The translations under genes were made by a program, and so were the position numbers. The notes beneath the pieces were generated by a model. That model was not told the origin of the DNA, searched no databases, and saw only the letters and a list, made by a program, of their open reading frames with translations. This document shows, piece after piece, positions 1 to 8,542 of a stretch of 64,000 nucleotides of DNA (its first letter is position 1; the number at the start of each line of letters is the position of its first letter). Source of the DNA: Flavobacteriales bacterium (GTDB taxonomy: Bacteria > Bacteroidota > Bacteroidia > Flavobacteriales_D > Crocinitomicaceae); contig VEQH01000014.1 of assembly GCA_018883325.1 (NCBI GenBank), positions 1 to 64,000 of the forward strand, given 5' to 3'.

Positions 1-25
1 ATCTATTTGAAATAAAACTTTACTT

Positions 26-2104
26 TCATTTGTTAGTAACACTATTTCTCTTTTGAAGTTCTAATTCTTCTTGGTAAAGTAAAATATTCTTTTTGTGTAG
101 GAAATATCCTCTTGACAATAAATGAACAAAGTAATTCATGGATTTAAACAAAATACTCAAATTGTCGTCGTAATAAACACGGGTGCCAAAATATTCTAAG
201 TTTTCTTTTAAATAGAATTCGAAAGTTGATTTAATTTCTTTTGTCAATTCATCTTCGAAAAGCTTGTTGCGAAAAATTTCTCTAATCTCCAATTTTAAAT
301 CTTCTTCTAGCTCACGAATCGCTTTGAAATTATCCATTATTTTTTCATTTGGCGTATTGTAATTAATGAATTCTAAGTCTTGAGAAAGTTTGGTGAATAT
401 TTCGTATTTCTTGTTGAATTCTTTGTCATATTCAAAGAAAGTTTTGTATAAATTTTCAAGTTGATTTACATCAGAAGTTGATTTTTCTAGGTTTTTAAAG
501 TAACAAAAAATTGCTTGATCATTTGCTTCAATTTGTTTATTGATAGCATCGTGTTCTTCTTTAAGTTCATTCAAAAGGTTTTTACTATCTTTATTTTTGT
601 ACTTTTTTCCGTCGTAATCAAAGCTATTGATTTCAAATACTTTATCGTAGATGTTTTGTAGTATATTTTGATCGTTTTCAAGTGCTTTTCGTTTGTTAGT
701 TAACTCCACTTTCTGATCTGAATATAATTCCTCAAATGACAGAATTTCGTTTGTTCTATCTAGTAACTGAAGGTCAAAAGGTATTGGGTTATTATTGTCG
801 TAATAGTTGTTGAAAATTTTAGAAAACGTATTGTTGATATAACTTTCAGTGAATGAAGCTGAAAATTCTTCTAAGTTGAGTTTTGTTATTGCTCCTTTGT
901 ATTCAATACCTGAGAACATTTTGCGTGTAAATTCCTCTTGATATTTTTCGATTTTTTTGAAAAAGTTGTTCGCAGGATCATTATCCAATAAACTTATTTT
1001 AAATCCTGTTTTTTCGAGTCGTTCGATTCTATCAATCGTACTTGGGTGAGAGGACCATTGATCTTTAATCACAATTTTAGAATCAACATATCTGTTCATT
1101 TCATCTATTGAGATTGAAGGTAAATTATTGATAATTTGTAAGTTATTGTTTATCCCTAGGAAGTTCAAAACGAAAAATTGTTCTTTATAAATATTTTTAC
1201 TGACGAAGTTATTTTCAATCTCACCTTCATAATAACTAAGAATTGAATTATAGGAATGCTCTGCTAAATTCAGTCTCAAAAGTGATTCTTTAAGTGGTTC
1301 ATAACCTGTTACACTTGCAGCAATTTCGTCTGCATGAAATTCCATTTCCCGCGACAATCCTAAGTAACTTTTATTGATAACGACATATAACTTTTTAAGT
1401 ATCCATTTGATAAATTGGATGATATATTCAGCTAGCATAATAAATATAGTGAAATAACTGCTAACATCAGCCATTTCTTGAACTTTTTGTTGGAAAGTAT
1501 CATTTTCATTGACTAACTCAAATATTATATGATTAACGTTGTAAACATAACTGCCAACTTTCATTGTTTTTTGAGAAAAATGTCCAAATTCATGCGCTAG
1601 AATAGCTTTTAGCTCTGATTTTGTTACTGAATTCACCAAACCTAATCCAATCTGAAGATTCTTCCTAACTGGCAAAAACATACTCCAAAAGCTAGAGTCG
1701 TAAAAAACAGCCGCATTAACATCTGAAGACAAGTAAACTTTTTTTGGAAAACTGGTATTTACTTTTTTAACAATATCATTAATGAGTTCAAAAAGTTCAG
1801 GTTCGTCAGCTTTAGTAATTTCAATCAAATGCGAGCGATCTACTTTCTTAGTTGAGAACAAAAATTTAACTAAAAAGAAAGACACCACAAATCCAAGTCC
1901 CGTCATTCCTAAACCAAGAACAATGGTTAGAAAAATAGGCTTAGCTAATACCAGTTGAATTGCGTAGTAAACACACAGGTAGGTTAACAAAACTGCACAA
2001 CCCAGAATTGTTACATAGGTCAAAATAAATATAGCAATTGCCATAACTGCTAAAAAAGTCTGGATTTTAAACTGCAAAGAGAGTTTTACTGTATTTTGTG
2101 CCAT
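26..2104 (-). CDS. M48 family metallopeptidase, membrane-anchored
   Basis: Predicted zinc endopeptidase of the M48 (HtpX/Ste24-like) superfamily, acting at the inner membrane. Two hydrophobic stretches at about residues 15-50 and 55-84 anchor the N-terminus. The zinc motif HEFGH is at residues 171-175, and a downstream EMEFHADE segment near residues 253-260 supplies the usual third ligand. A further WSSHPSTIDRIERL segment is typical of M48 proteins. The last 250 residues are charged, helix-rich and unlike HtpX, making the protein (692 aa) more than twice HtpX length; their role is unknown. The gene stands alone, ending 25 bases from the window edge. HtpX-like quality control is possible but not shown; the family call is firm, the substrate unknown. 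Confidence 0.85.
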   Translation of the reverse strand: MAQNTVKLSLQFKIQTFLAVMAIAIFILTYVTILGCAVLLTYLCVYYAIQLVLAKPIFLTIVLGLGMTGLGFVVSFFLVKFLFSTKKVDRSHLIEITKADEPELFELINDIVKKVNTSFPKKVYLSSDVNAAVFYDSSFWSMFLPVRKNLQIGLGLVNSVTKSELKAILAHEFGHFSQKTMKVGSYVYNVNHIIFELVNENDTFQQKVQEMADVSSYFTIFIMLAEYIIQFIKWILKKLYVVINKSYLGLSREMEFHADEIAASVTGYEPLKESLLRLNLAEHSYNSILSYYEGEIENNFVSKNIYKEQFFVLNFLGINNNLQIINNLPSISIDEMNRYVDSKIVIKDQWSSHPSTIDRIERLEKTGFKISLLDNDPANNFFKKIEKYQEEFTRKMFSGIEYKGAITKLNLEEFSASFTESYINNTFSKIFNNYYDNNNPIPFDLQLLDRTNEILSFEELYSDQKVELTNKRKALENDQNILQNIYDKVFEINSFDYDGKKYKNKDSKNLLNELKEEHDAINKQIEANDQAIFCYFKNLEKSTSDVNQLENLYKTFFEYDKEFNKKYEIFTKLSQDLEFINYNTPNEKIMDNFKAIRELEEDLKLEIREIFRNKLFEDELTKEIKSTFEFYLKENLEYFGTRVYYDDNLSILFKSMNYFVHLLSRGYFLHKKNILLYQEELELQKRNSVTNK

Positions 2105-2291
2105 TAATTTCTACTTGATTCTTTAAAATTATATAAATAAAAATTTAATGCAAGAAGTACACTTGAAAAAATAAGACTTATTGGAATTATATTAAGTCGA
2201 TTTTTACTTTGGTCTTACCATAAATACTCCAATTAATATATTAAAAATATTTTCATCAAGATGAACACCGCCTTAGTTAAGTTAAAACTAT

Positions 2292-2870
2292 TTAATATTG
2301 CGAAAAATAAGCATTAATTAAATTCAATCGTTTGATTTCATTGCTTAAATTAGGAGGTAATTGAATTGAATTTAAATCACTGAAATAGATAATATTAGAC
2401 TTATTCAATTCTTTTAATACTTGATAAAATTCCATTGATTCTAATTCTTTTGAAAGCAAAATATTTTCGTCTTCCAAAATTGCTATTTTCGGCCATAATT
2501 TTGACCAAGCTTTTAAATTTTCAAGCAGAAAATGTATTGCCATTTCTAACAAATCGAATGTTAAATTGCAAGAAAGTTGAGCTAGAATCAAGTTTTTATT
2601 TTTCTGATATAAGTTGAAACTATCAATTAAATTAGAACTATCTAAAGTGTTGATTTTTAATTCTAAATCGGTTGATTCAATCTCAATTTCTAAAACCAGA
2701 CAAGCTTCTTTTAATTGTTTAAGTTTTGAAAGCCGAGCTTGTAACAATTGAGGAACACAAGGCTTCGAAATCAGTTGTTGTTTAAGCTCAAATAATTGAA
2801 ATTCGAGTGCTTCTTCAAACGTTTCAAACTCCTCTACTCGAAGAAAAATACTAGCTTCCTGCCTTGTCAC
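2292..2870 (-). CDS. Hypothetical protein, helix-rich
   Basis: I do not recognise this 192-residue protein. It has no signal peptide or membrane segment and is rich in Leu, Glu and Lys, with probable coiled-coil stretches over residues 20-75 and 125-160. Its start lies 20 bases inside the 3' end of the terC-like gene, so the two are probably cotranscribed and translationally coupled. Its position as the last gene of the menaquinone/TerC run does not by itself imply a related function. Codon use resembles the neighbours, which argues that it is a real gene. Confidence 0.6.
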   Translation of the reverse strand: MTRQEASIFLRVEEFETFEEALEFQLFELKQQLISKPCVPQLLQARLSKLKQLKEACLVLEIEIESTDLELKINTLDSSNLIDSFNLYQKNKNLILAQLSCNLTFDLLEMAIHFLLENLKAWSKLWPKIAILEDENILLSKELESMEFYQVLKELNKSNIIYFSDLNSIQLPPNLSNEIKRLNLINAYFSQY

Positions 2871-3621
2871 TATCTTTATTTTTTCGCATTTTGATATTCA
2901 GGAATTCAACAGCTAACGCATAAACCATTGCGAAATAAATGTATCCTTTTGGAATGTGTTGACCGAATGATTCTGCGATTAAAAGTACACCAATCGTTAC
3001 TAAAAAACCTAATGCAATCATTTTGATTGTTGGACGTTCGTTGATGAAATCACTTATTGGTTTAGAAAACAGTAACATTACAATCATTGAAAGAATTACT
3101 GCTATCACAATGATAACCATCGGATTACCATGTGTTTCGTGCGAAATATCGTTAGTCATACCAACGGCAGAAATAACCGAGTCAAAGCTGAAAATAAAAT
3201 CAACCATTACAATTTGAAAAACAACCGAACTTAATTTTAATTTCTTTTTATTTTCAGTTTCGTGGTGTTCTTCTTCGCCTTTCACACTGGAGTGCATTTC
3301 TGTTACTGATTTGTAAATCAAGAACAAACCTCCAATTAACAGCACCAAACTATGACCGGTAAATTTAATATCGGCAACTGTAAACAAGGCTGTTTTGTCC
3401 AAAGTCATTATCCAAGAAATTACACTTAAAAGCATAATTCGGATAATTAAAGCCAAACTTAAACCTAGAATGCGCGCTTTTTTCTGGTCTTCACGCACCA
3501 ATTTATCCGTAATAATGGAAATAAAAATAATGTTATCGATACCTAAAACGATTTCAAGTAAAGTTAAGATAATCAGGTACATCCAACCTTGATAGGTTAG
3601 TAATATGTCAAAAACTTCCAT
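2851..3621 (-). CDS. TerC family integral membrane protein
   Basis: Polytopic inner-membrane protein of the TerC family, 256 aa, the usual length. Seven or so hydrophobic segments are visible. The family's acidic intramembrane motifs are present: LGIDNIIFISI near residues 26-36 and FIFSFDSVISAVG near residues 143-155. A histidine/acid-rich cytoplasmic-type loop lies between (about residues 114-126). TerC proteins are linked to metal-ion export (manganese in characterised cases) and tellurite resistance; which applies here is unknown. The gene begins 2 bases after the menD stop and overlaps the next gene by 20 bases, so it is probably part of the same transcript. A yybP-ykoY riboswitch was not seen. 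Confidence 0.85.
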   Translation of the reverse strand: MEVFDILLTYQGWMYLIILTLLEIVLGIDNIIFISIITDKLVREDQKKARILGLSLALIIRIMLLSVISWIMTLDKTALFTVADIKFTGHSLVLLIGGLFLIYKSVTEMHSSVKGEEEHHETENKKKLKLSSVVFQIVMVDFIFSFDSVISAVGMTNDISHETHGNPMVIIVIAVILSMIVMLLFSKPISDFINERPTIKMIALGFLVTIGVLLIAESFGQHIPKGYIYFAMVYALAVEFLNIKMRKNKDSDKAGS

Positions 3622-3623
3622 TT

Positions 3624-5309
3624 TTACTGTTTAATTAATTTAAAAAATTGGGTTAAATTATCTGCGTTTTGCTCCGCATCTGTTAATACTTCTAATAACT
3701 GAATTTCATTTTCTGAACTCAAAAATTCAGGCAACAAGTTTACGAAATCTTCCATTAAATTCACGGATAAAGTTTCGATTCCATAAGCATTTGCAACTGA
3801 TGCAACAGTTTGAATGTGCTTTGCTTCGAAATATGCGTCGCGTTGTTTTGAAGTCGCTGGGCCAGGAATGATTCTAAAAATCCCACCACCGTAATTGTTT
3901 ATCACTATGATTTTTAGATTTTTAGGAAAATTAACTATCCAAAATGCATTGCTATCATAAAGCGCTGAAATGTCTCCTGTAATTAAGTAGTGCATTTTTT
4001 TTGGATTCGCAATTGCTGCTCCGATTGCTGTACTTGTTGAGCCGTCAATTCCACTTGTACCTCGATTGGATTCAAAACGAACCGAACGAATTGGGTCAAA
4101 CAATTGAGTGTATCGTACAACAGAACTGTTCGAAATGTGTAAAACTGAATGCTCTGGCAAACAATCAAATAGGTGATAGAAAACATGAATATCAGTGAAT
4201 GACGGTAAGTTTCTCACAGCCATTTCAATTGTATCTTTTGCTTGAATATCGATACTTTTCCATTTGCCAAAATAATTCAATTGACTTCTTTTGAAATCCA
4301 ATTGATTTAGTGAATCAAAAAATTGATTTTCAGTTATTTCAATAGAATCACTTAAACATTGATAAGTGTCCATAAAAGGGAAATCAAAGCCAATTTTCCA
4401 ATGATTTTTTGGTTTAGCTTTTCTTAAAAACGCCTTGATTTTTTTTGAAACAACTGCTCCACCAAGCGTAATCAATAAATCGGGGTATAAATCTTCTTCC
4501 TTGTCAATACCATTTAATGTACGATCAATACAATGAATGAATTTTTCACTTTGAACATTGGAGGTATTTTCAACTAAAACCACAACATTACTGTGATTAC
4601 TGAATTTCTCTAAAGTTTGTTGTAATTGGTTACTTTCAGGAAGTTGACCACACAAAACCATTATTTTACTTGACTCTAGTAGAGGAATTGCACGTTCAAA
4701 AAATTCAATACTCAATTGACTTGAAACTTGATTTTTATTGAATTTACGAGCGTAATTTGTTGATTTTTCAATTGAATTATAAAGCGGTTCGTTTAAACCA
4801 ATATTAAAATGAACAGGACCTTTCCAGCTTCCCGTTAATGTTGACATTCCAATTGCTGTCTCGCGTTGCGCGTACCAAATGTCGGTTTCTGATTCCTTTC
4901 CATCTGTCAAATTCACTTCGTAGCGAATGTGATTTTTATAGACATTTTGTTGCACAATTGTTTGACCGTCGCCTTGATTGATCCAACTTTCAGGACGATC
5001 AGCCGTGATAAGCAACAAAGGAATTGAACGATAATAAGCTTCAGTAATTGCAGGATAATAATTCAAGGCAGCAGTTCCTGATGTACAACAAAGTGCGACA
5101 GGTTCTTGTAATTCTTGCGACATTCCGAGCGCAAAAAAAGCTGCACTTCGTTCATCGTGAATGACATACGTTTCAAAAAACGGATTTTCATCAAAACTTA
5201 TAGCGAATGGAGAATTTCTTGATCCAGGGGAAAAAACAATATTTCGTATTCCGTGTGCCTCACATTGATCCACGACCAATTGCACCATTAATTTATCGCT
5301 TGTTAGCAT
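3624..5309 (-). CDS. menD: MenD, SEPHCHC synthase
   Basis: Thiamine-diphosphate enzyme (2-succinyl-5-enolpyruvyl-6-hydroxy-3-cyclohexene-1-carboxylate synthase) joining 2-oxoglutarate and isochorismate in menaquinone synthesis; cytoplasmic. At 561 aa it is full length. Visible family signatures are SPGSRNSP at residues 27-34, a GDGQTIVQQNVY segment near residue 115, the RGTSGIDGSTSTAIG cofactor segment near residue 415, and a TGDISALYD metal-binding stretch after it. It follows isochorismate synthase by 9 bases, matching the two consecutive pathway steps, and is followed closely by terC. The order thioesterase, isochorismate synthase, menD indicates a partial menaquinone operon; other men genes are not in the window. 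Confidence 0.95.
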   Translation of the reverse strand: MLTSDKLMVQLVVDQCEAHGIRNIVFSPGSRNSPFAISFDENPFFETYVIHDERSAAFFALGMSQELQEPVALCCTSGTAALNYYPAITEAYYRSIPLLLITADRPESWINQGDGQTIVQQNVYKNHIRYEVNLTDGKESETDIWYAQRETAIGMSTLTGSWKGPVHFNIGLNEPLYNSIEKSTNYARKFNKNQVSSQLSIEFFERAIPLLESSKIMVLCGQLPESNQLQQTLEKFSNHSNVVVLVENTSNVQSEKFIHCIDRTLNGIDKEEDLYPDLLITLGGAVVSKKIKAFLRKAKPKNHWKIGFDFPFMDTYQCLSDSIEITENQFFDSLNQLDFKRSQLNYFGKWKSIDIQAKDTIEMAVRNLPSFTDIHVFYHLFDCLPEHSVLHISNSSVVRYTQLFDPIRSVRFESNRGTSGIDGSTSTAIGAAIANPKKMHYLITGDISALYDSNAFWIVNFPKNLKIIVINNYGGGIFRIIPGPATSKQRDAYFEAKHIQTVASVANAYGIETLSVNLMEDFVNLLPEFLSSENEIQLLEVLTDAEQNADNLTQFFKLIKQ

Positions 5310-5318
5310 GCCGTAAAA

Positions 5319-6263
5319 TTACAATTTTTGAATTAGGTCGAGAATGGTTTTACTTTTATTTTCTGTTTCAATCCATTCCAATTCTGGATCTGAATCTTTG
5401 GTGTAACCTCCACCTAAATACAAATGAATTTTACCGTTTTGAATTTGGGCGCAACGTAAGTTAACATAGACAGAAGCTTGATTTTCATCCACTAAACCAA
5501 TAAATCCAGCATATAATTCTCGATTGTGGATTTCCAATGATTCTATCAAATCAATTGAAAGATTTTGTGGAAGTCCGCTCACAGCAGGAGTAGGGTGGAG
5601 TGCATCCAAAATTTCAAGGGGAGTAATTTTTCCAATTGAAAAGCTGAAGTCCGTTTTGAGGTGTTTGACAGGTCCCGCTTGATGTTCATAAGGTCCATTT
5701 AGCTCCAAATCCAAAACGCCAATTTCTGTCAATTTTTCTTGAATAAAGTCTGTAACGAAAGCTTGTTCTGCAACTTCTTTTGAGTTCCAATTTGCCACTT
5801 CATTTACTTTTTTTGTAGCTGCTAAGGCAATTGTAAAACCGGAATCTCCTTGTTTTTGGAACAAGATTTCAGGACTTGCACCAATCCAATTTCCTGCTAA
5901 ATCATCTTCGAAATAGTAAACAAATGCGTTCGGATATGTTTTTTCCAATAATTCGAAAAGAGCAAACGATTTTTCAGAGTCAAAATTTTGAGAATGAATG
6001 CGCGAAAGAACTGTTTTTTGTAAACCCAAGGCTCGAATTGCGTTTACTAATTTTGAACCTTGTTCAAGGTAGTGAGCTTTACTTGTAGTAACAATGTTAA
6101 ATTCTCTTTTTTCTAATTTTTTATATTGATTTTCAACGAATTGAAAACGTTTTTTTTTATCAAAGCTTGAAATAATAAAACCTCCTTCTTCAAATTGTTC
6201 AACAGGAATAAAAGCACCTTTTTTGTGAACAATAGTTTTTCCCGGAAATCGATAATAAAGCAT
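5319..6263 (-). CDS. menF: Isochorismate synthase (MenF/EntC type)
   Basis: Chorismate-utilising enzyme converting chorismate to isochorismate, the first committed step toward menaquinone. The C-terminal chorismate-binding core is complete: GASPEILF near residue 145, HPTPAVSGLP near residue 210, and the catalytic-region ELEWIETENKSKT near the end. I place the start at the ATG at 6261-6263 (MLYYRFPG), giving 314 aa. The longer reading frame (start 6311) would overlap the upstream thioesterase by 43 bases, whereas this start falls 5 bases after its stop. The N-terminal part is shorter than in E. coli MenF, as is common in Bacteroidota. Placement directly before menD favours menaquinone over siderophore synthesis. 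Confidence 0.9.
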   Translation of the reverse strand: MLYYRFPGKTIVHKKGAFIPVEQFEEGGFIISSFDKKKRFQFVENQYKKLEKREFNIVTTSKAHYLEQGSKLVNAIRALGLQKTVLSRIHSQNFDSEKSFALFELLEKTYPNAFVYYFEDDLAGNWIGASPEILFQKQGDSGFTIALAATKKVNEVANWNSKEVAEQAFVTDFIQEKLTEIGVLDLELNGPYEHQAGPVKHLKTDFSFSIGKITPLEILDALHPTPAVSGLPQNLSIDLIESLEIHNRELYAGFIGLVDENQASVYVNLRCAQIQNGKIHLYLGGGYTKDSDPELEWIETENKSKTILDLIQKL

Positions 6264-6268
6264 TGAAA

Positions 6269-6691
6269 TTATTTGCGGTCGATAATCATTACTGTCAATC
6301 TTCCCGTACAAATCAATCGATCTGTTCCTTCCTCGTGGATGTCAACTTGCCAAAGGTGTGTACGTTTTCCAGCGTGGACAATTTTACCAATAGCACGTAC
6401 CCAACCAGATTTTACACCATTTACGTGGTTGCAATTAATTTCAATTCCGACAGGCGCTTGTTTTTGAATATCAATGAGTAGGGTAGAACCCATTGAACCA
6501 ATACTTTCAATTAATGCGGCACTTGCACCACCATGTAATAAACCCATTGGTTGATGTGTTCGATGGTCGACAGGCATTCTTGAAACGACATAATCTTTAC
6601 CGATTTCTACACATTCAATTCCCAATTGTTCCATGAGTGTGTTTTTATTCATTGAGTTAACCAAGGCTAACGGTACTTGTTTTAATTCCAT
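6269..6691 (-). CDS. PaaI-family hotdog thioesterase, probable DHNA-CoA thioesterase
   Basis: Small (140 aa) acyl-CoA thioesterase of the hotdog fold. The segment MGLLHGGASAALIESIGSM around residues 48-66 is the PaaI/YdiI-type catalytic helix region, with His-Gly-Gly and the downstream acidic residue. It is the first gene of a tight minus-strand run with isochorismate synthase and menD, so hydrolysis of 1,4-dihydroxy-2-naphthoyl-CoA (the MenI step) is the most economical role; that is inference from context. A -7-like TAATTTTG on the minus strand (6696-6703) lies only 4 bases from the start codon, so a very short leader is possible. A general acyl-CoA thioesterase remains an alternative. Confidence 0.8.
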   Translation of the reverse strand: MELKQVPLALVNSMNKNTLMEQLGIECVEIGKDYVVSRMPVDHRTHQPMGLLHGGASAALIESIGSMGSTLLIDIQKQAPVGIEINCNHVNGVKSGWVRAIGKIVHAGKRTHLWQVDIHEEGTDRLICTGRLTVMIIDRK

Positions 6692-6819
6692 TTCGCAAAA
6701 TTACTTTTTAATTAAACAAAGGATTCTAAGAAAAGTTAAAATGATGGGGGAAAATGATGAAAATCGAATAAGTTGTGTTATAACTCAATTTTTAATTTTA
6801 TTTCGAAAAGAAAAAATTA

Positions 6820-7072
6820 ATACCAAAAATCACAGAAATCAATTATGGAATTACAATTCATATTTATAATGGTGATCATCTTCCAGCACATTTTCACGCA
6901 TTATTCAATGGCTTACAATTAAGATATGATGGAAAACAATAAAATAATTGATAATGAGCTTAGAATAAAAGAAACAAAAGCTGTAATCGATTTCTGGAAT
7001 GAATTAGCTTTTGAAAGAAAAAATGGATTTATATATTTTTTCTATTTAAAAAACCCAAACCTAAGAAAATGA
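6820..7072 (+). pseudogene. Broken DUF4160 gene (toxin-like partner of DUF2442)
   Basis: Reading from 6820 gives IPKITEINYG, then ITIHIYNGDHLPAHFHALF, which matches the N-terminal half of DUF4160 proteins (usual MPKI... start and DH-PPHFHA motif). The expected ATG is ATA here, an in-frame stop lies just upstream, and the frame closes at a TAA at 6940-6942. The C-terminal half continues in another frame from an ATG at 6929 (helical KETKAVIDFWNELAFE) and ends at 7072, overlapping the next gene by ATGA. A lost start codon plus a one-base frameshift near 6930-6942 explains both. The ATGA coupling to the DUF2442 gene is preserved, so decay is probably recent. Sequencing error could explain the shift but not also the missing start. 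Confidence 0.7.
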
Positions 7073-7665
7073 AACGTCAGATGAAAACCCCTAAAATTTT
7101 AAAAATAATAAAGAGTGAAAACTTTACTATTGATTTAGCTTTTAGAAATGGGGAAGTAAAACGAGTTGATTTTACTAAAATTTTGAAGGAGGCAACTGAA
7201 GAAAATCCCTTGTATCAATTAAGAGATTCAGAAGTATTTGATTCTTGTATCGTAAACGAAAGTGGAATTATAACTTGGGAAAAAGCAGCGGTAAAAGTTG
7301 AAATCCCGGGACTCCCAGAATCTGTAACAACCGTAGAAATGGATCCCGAAACGCTCTATGAGATAGGAGAGGAGTCGCCTTTAAATCAAGCTTTGCAGTT
7401 TGGAAGTGAAATACGAGAAATCAGATTGTTTAAAAAAATGACATTGGCGCAATTATCAACACTTTGTGGAATTTCTGAATCTGAATTATCTCGAGTTGAA
7501 AACAATAAAAACATTGAATTAGATACACTTAGAAGAATTTATCAATTTGGTTTTGATATGGAATTAGTGATTTCAGGAAAAGATAGAAAAACTAATCATA
7601 CTAGCCGTAATTACAGAAAATCAAAGGCGAGGATTTTAAAGATTTTAAACAATAGAATTACCTAA
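7069..7665 (+). CDS. DUF2442 domain fused to a Cro/CI-type HTH
   Basis: 198-residue protein with two parts. Residues about 8-98 match DUF2442, including the characteristic GIITWEKAA and DPETLYEI segments. Residues about 108-165 form a Cro/C1-type helix-turn-helix (REIRLFKKMTLAQLSTLCGI, then SESELSRVENNK). DUF2442 genes usually sit beside DUF4160 genes in predicted toxin-antitoxin-like pairs, and here the upstream DUF4160 is broken. The HTH suggests autoregulation and an antitoxin-like role; this is inference. The basic C-terminal tail (KTNHTSRNYRKSKAR) could contact nucleic acid. The 3' end overlaps the convergent higA stop by 8 bases. Confidence 0.8.
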   Translation: MKRQMKTPKILKIIKSENFTIDLAFRNGEVKRVDFTKILKEATEENPLYQLRDSEVFDSCIVNESGIITWEKAAVKVEIPGLPESVTTVEMDPETLYEIGEESPLNQALQFGSEIREIRLFKKMTLAQLSTLCGISESELSRVENNKNIELDTLRRIYQFGFDMELVISGKDRKTNHTSRNYRKSKARILKILNNRIT

Positions 7666-8026
7666 GTAATTGATAATCATTTATTAATATTTCTGGAGAT
7701 AAATTTAAGCGCTTTGTGAGATTTCGAATCATTTCAACAGTTAATTTTCTTTTTTTATTTAAAACCTCAGAAACTCTGCTTTTTCCGCCAATTTCATTTA
7801 CTAAGTCAATTTGCTTTAATTTCATTTCTTCCATTCGAATTTTGATCGCTTCAATTGGATCCGGTGCTTCAATTGGGTAATGTTTTTTTTCATATTCATC
7901 AATCATTAAACCAAGTAAATCCGCTTCATCACTTTCAAGAGTACCAATTGGTGAATCAAATATTATTTCCAAGCGAGCTAGTGCATCTTTATAATCAGCT
8001 TCTGTTTTAATAAGTTTTATTGTCAT
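7658..8026 (-). CDS. higA: HigA-type antitoxin, HTH
   Basis: 122-residue HigA-like antitoxin. The N-terminal half (residues 1-60, ending in the ..EAPDPIEAIKIRM segment) is the typical HigA lead-in. The C-terminal half is an HTH with the segment GGKSRVSEVLNKKRKLTVEM as recognition region. It follows higB by 12 bases, the toxin-first order normal for this family. It should neutralise HigB and repress its own promoter. Intact, with no odd composition. Confidence 0.88.
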   Translation of the reverse strand: MTIKLIKTEADYKDALARLEIIFDSPIGTLESDEADLLGLMIDEYEKKHYPIEAPDPIEAIKIRMEEMKLKQIDLVNEIGGKSRVSEVLNKKRKLTVEMIRNLTKRLNLSPEILINDYQLLR

Positions 8027-8038
8027 GATTTCTTTTTT

Positions 8039-8335
8039 TTAAATTGTGTTAGAATCAATTTTATCATAATCAGTATGTGTCCCTATAAATCGGATGAAAA
8101 CCCATTGTTTTTCAAAATTGATTTTGGCAACAAGTCGATACGAATTTCCTTTTATATTAAATACAACTCTGCCGTCTTTTAATATACTTGCATTTGCATA
8201 CATTTGTTTAATATCATTTGGAGATTTCCATTCAGTATTCATAGCAGTGTCATGCCAAGTTTTAAGATATTGTTCTGCATCAGCATGTTTCTCCCAAAAT
8301 GCTCTTAGAGTACTTTTTGAAAATATCCTTTCCAT
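8039..8335 (-). CDS. higB: HigB-type toxin, RelE-like mRNA interferase
   Basis: 98 residues, full length for the HigB_toxin family of RelE-fold ribosome-dependent mRNA endonucleases. Characteristic segments are RAFWEKHADAEQYLKTWH near residues 11-28, the strand GRVVFNIKGNSYRLVAKI near residues 55-72, and the C-terminal VFIRFIGTHTDYDKID. No stop or frameshift interrupts it, so the toxin is probably functional and held by the adjacent HigA. The promoter probably lies in 8336-8400. Confidence 0.88.
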   Translation of the reverse strand: MERIFSKSTLRAFWEKHADAEQYLKTWHDTAMNTEWKSPNDIKQMYANASILKDGRVVFNIKGNSYRLVAKINFEKQWVFIRFIGTHTDYDKIDSNTI

Positions 8336-8354
8336 TTACAGAAATCTTTTTTTA

Positions 8355-8362
8355 CAAATATA
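8355..8362 (-). promoter_or_regulatory. Probable -7 element for higBA
   Basis: On the minus strand this reads TATATTTG, matching the Bacteroidota -7 consensus TAnnTTTG, 19 bases upstream of the higB start. No -33 TTG occurs at the usual spacing. An imperfect palindrome (TTCTC-N5-GGGAA, 8371-8385) just upstream could be a HigA operator, but it is weak. Confidence 0.4.
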
Positions 8363-8493
8363 ATACATAATTCTCAATTTGGGAACTTATTTATTATATG
8401 CTTTTTTGTATTATAATTAATATTATGTTAAATAGATTTATTCCATAATCCGTTTAAGGTTTAAATCAATAACGATTTGTAAATTTTTAAGCA

Positions 8494-8521
8494 TAAAAAA
8501 AGCGACTCGTTAAAATCGCTT
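8494..8521 (-). terminator. Rho-independent terminator of the rhodanese gene
   Basis: Stem AAGCGA (8500-8505) pairs with TCGCTT (8516-8521) across a 10-base loop. Read on the minus strand it is followed by a run of T (the A run at 8495-8501). It lies about 22 bases after the rhodanese stop codon. Confidence 0.7.
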
Positions 8522-8542
8522 CCATTCGTTAGAATTAAACGT

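Noticed and set aside
6820-6822. ATA as a functional start codon for the DUF4160 gene
   Set aside because: ATA starts are very rare, and the frame breaks after 40 codons anyway.
6633-6869. 78-codon plus-strand frame overlapping the thioesterase start
   Set aside because: It covers both the thioesterase 5' end and the DUF4160 remnant in unrelated frames; no coding character.
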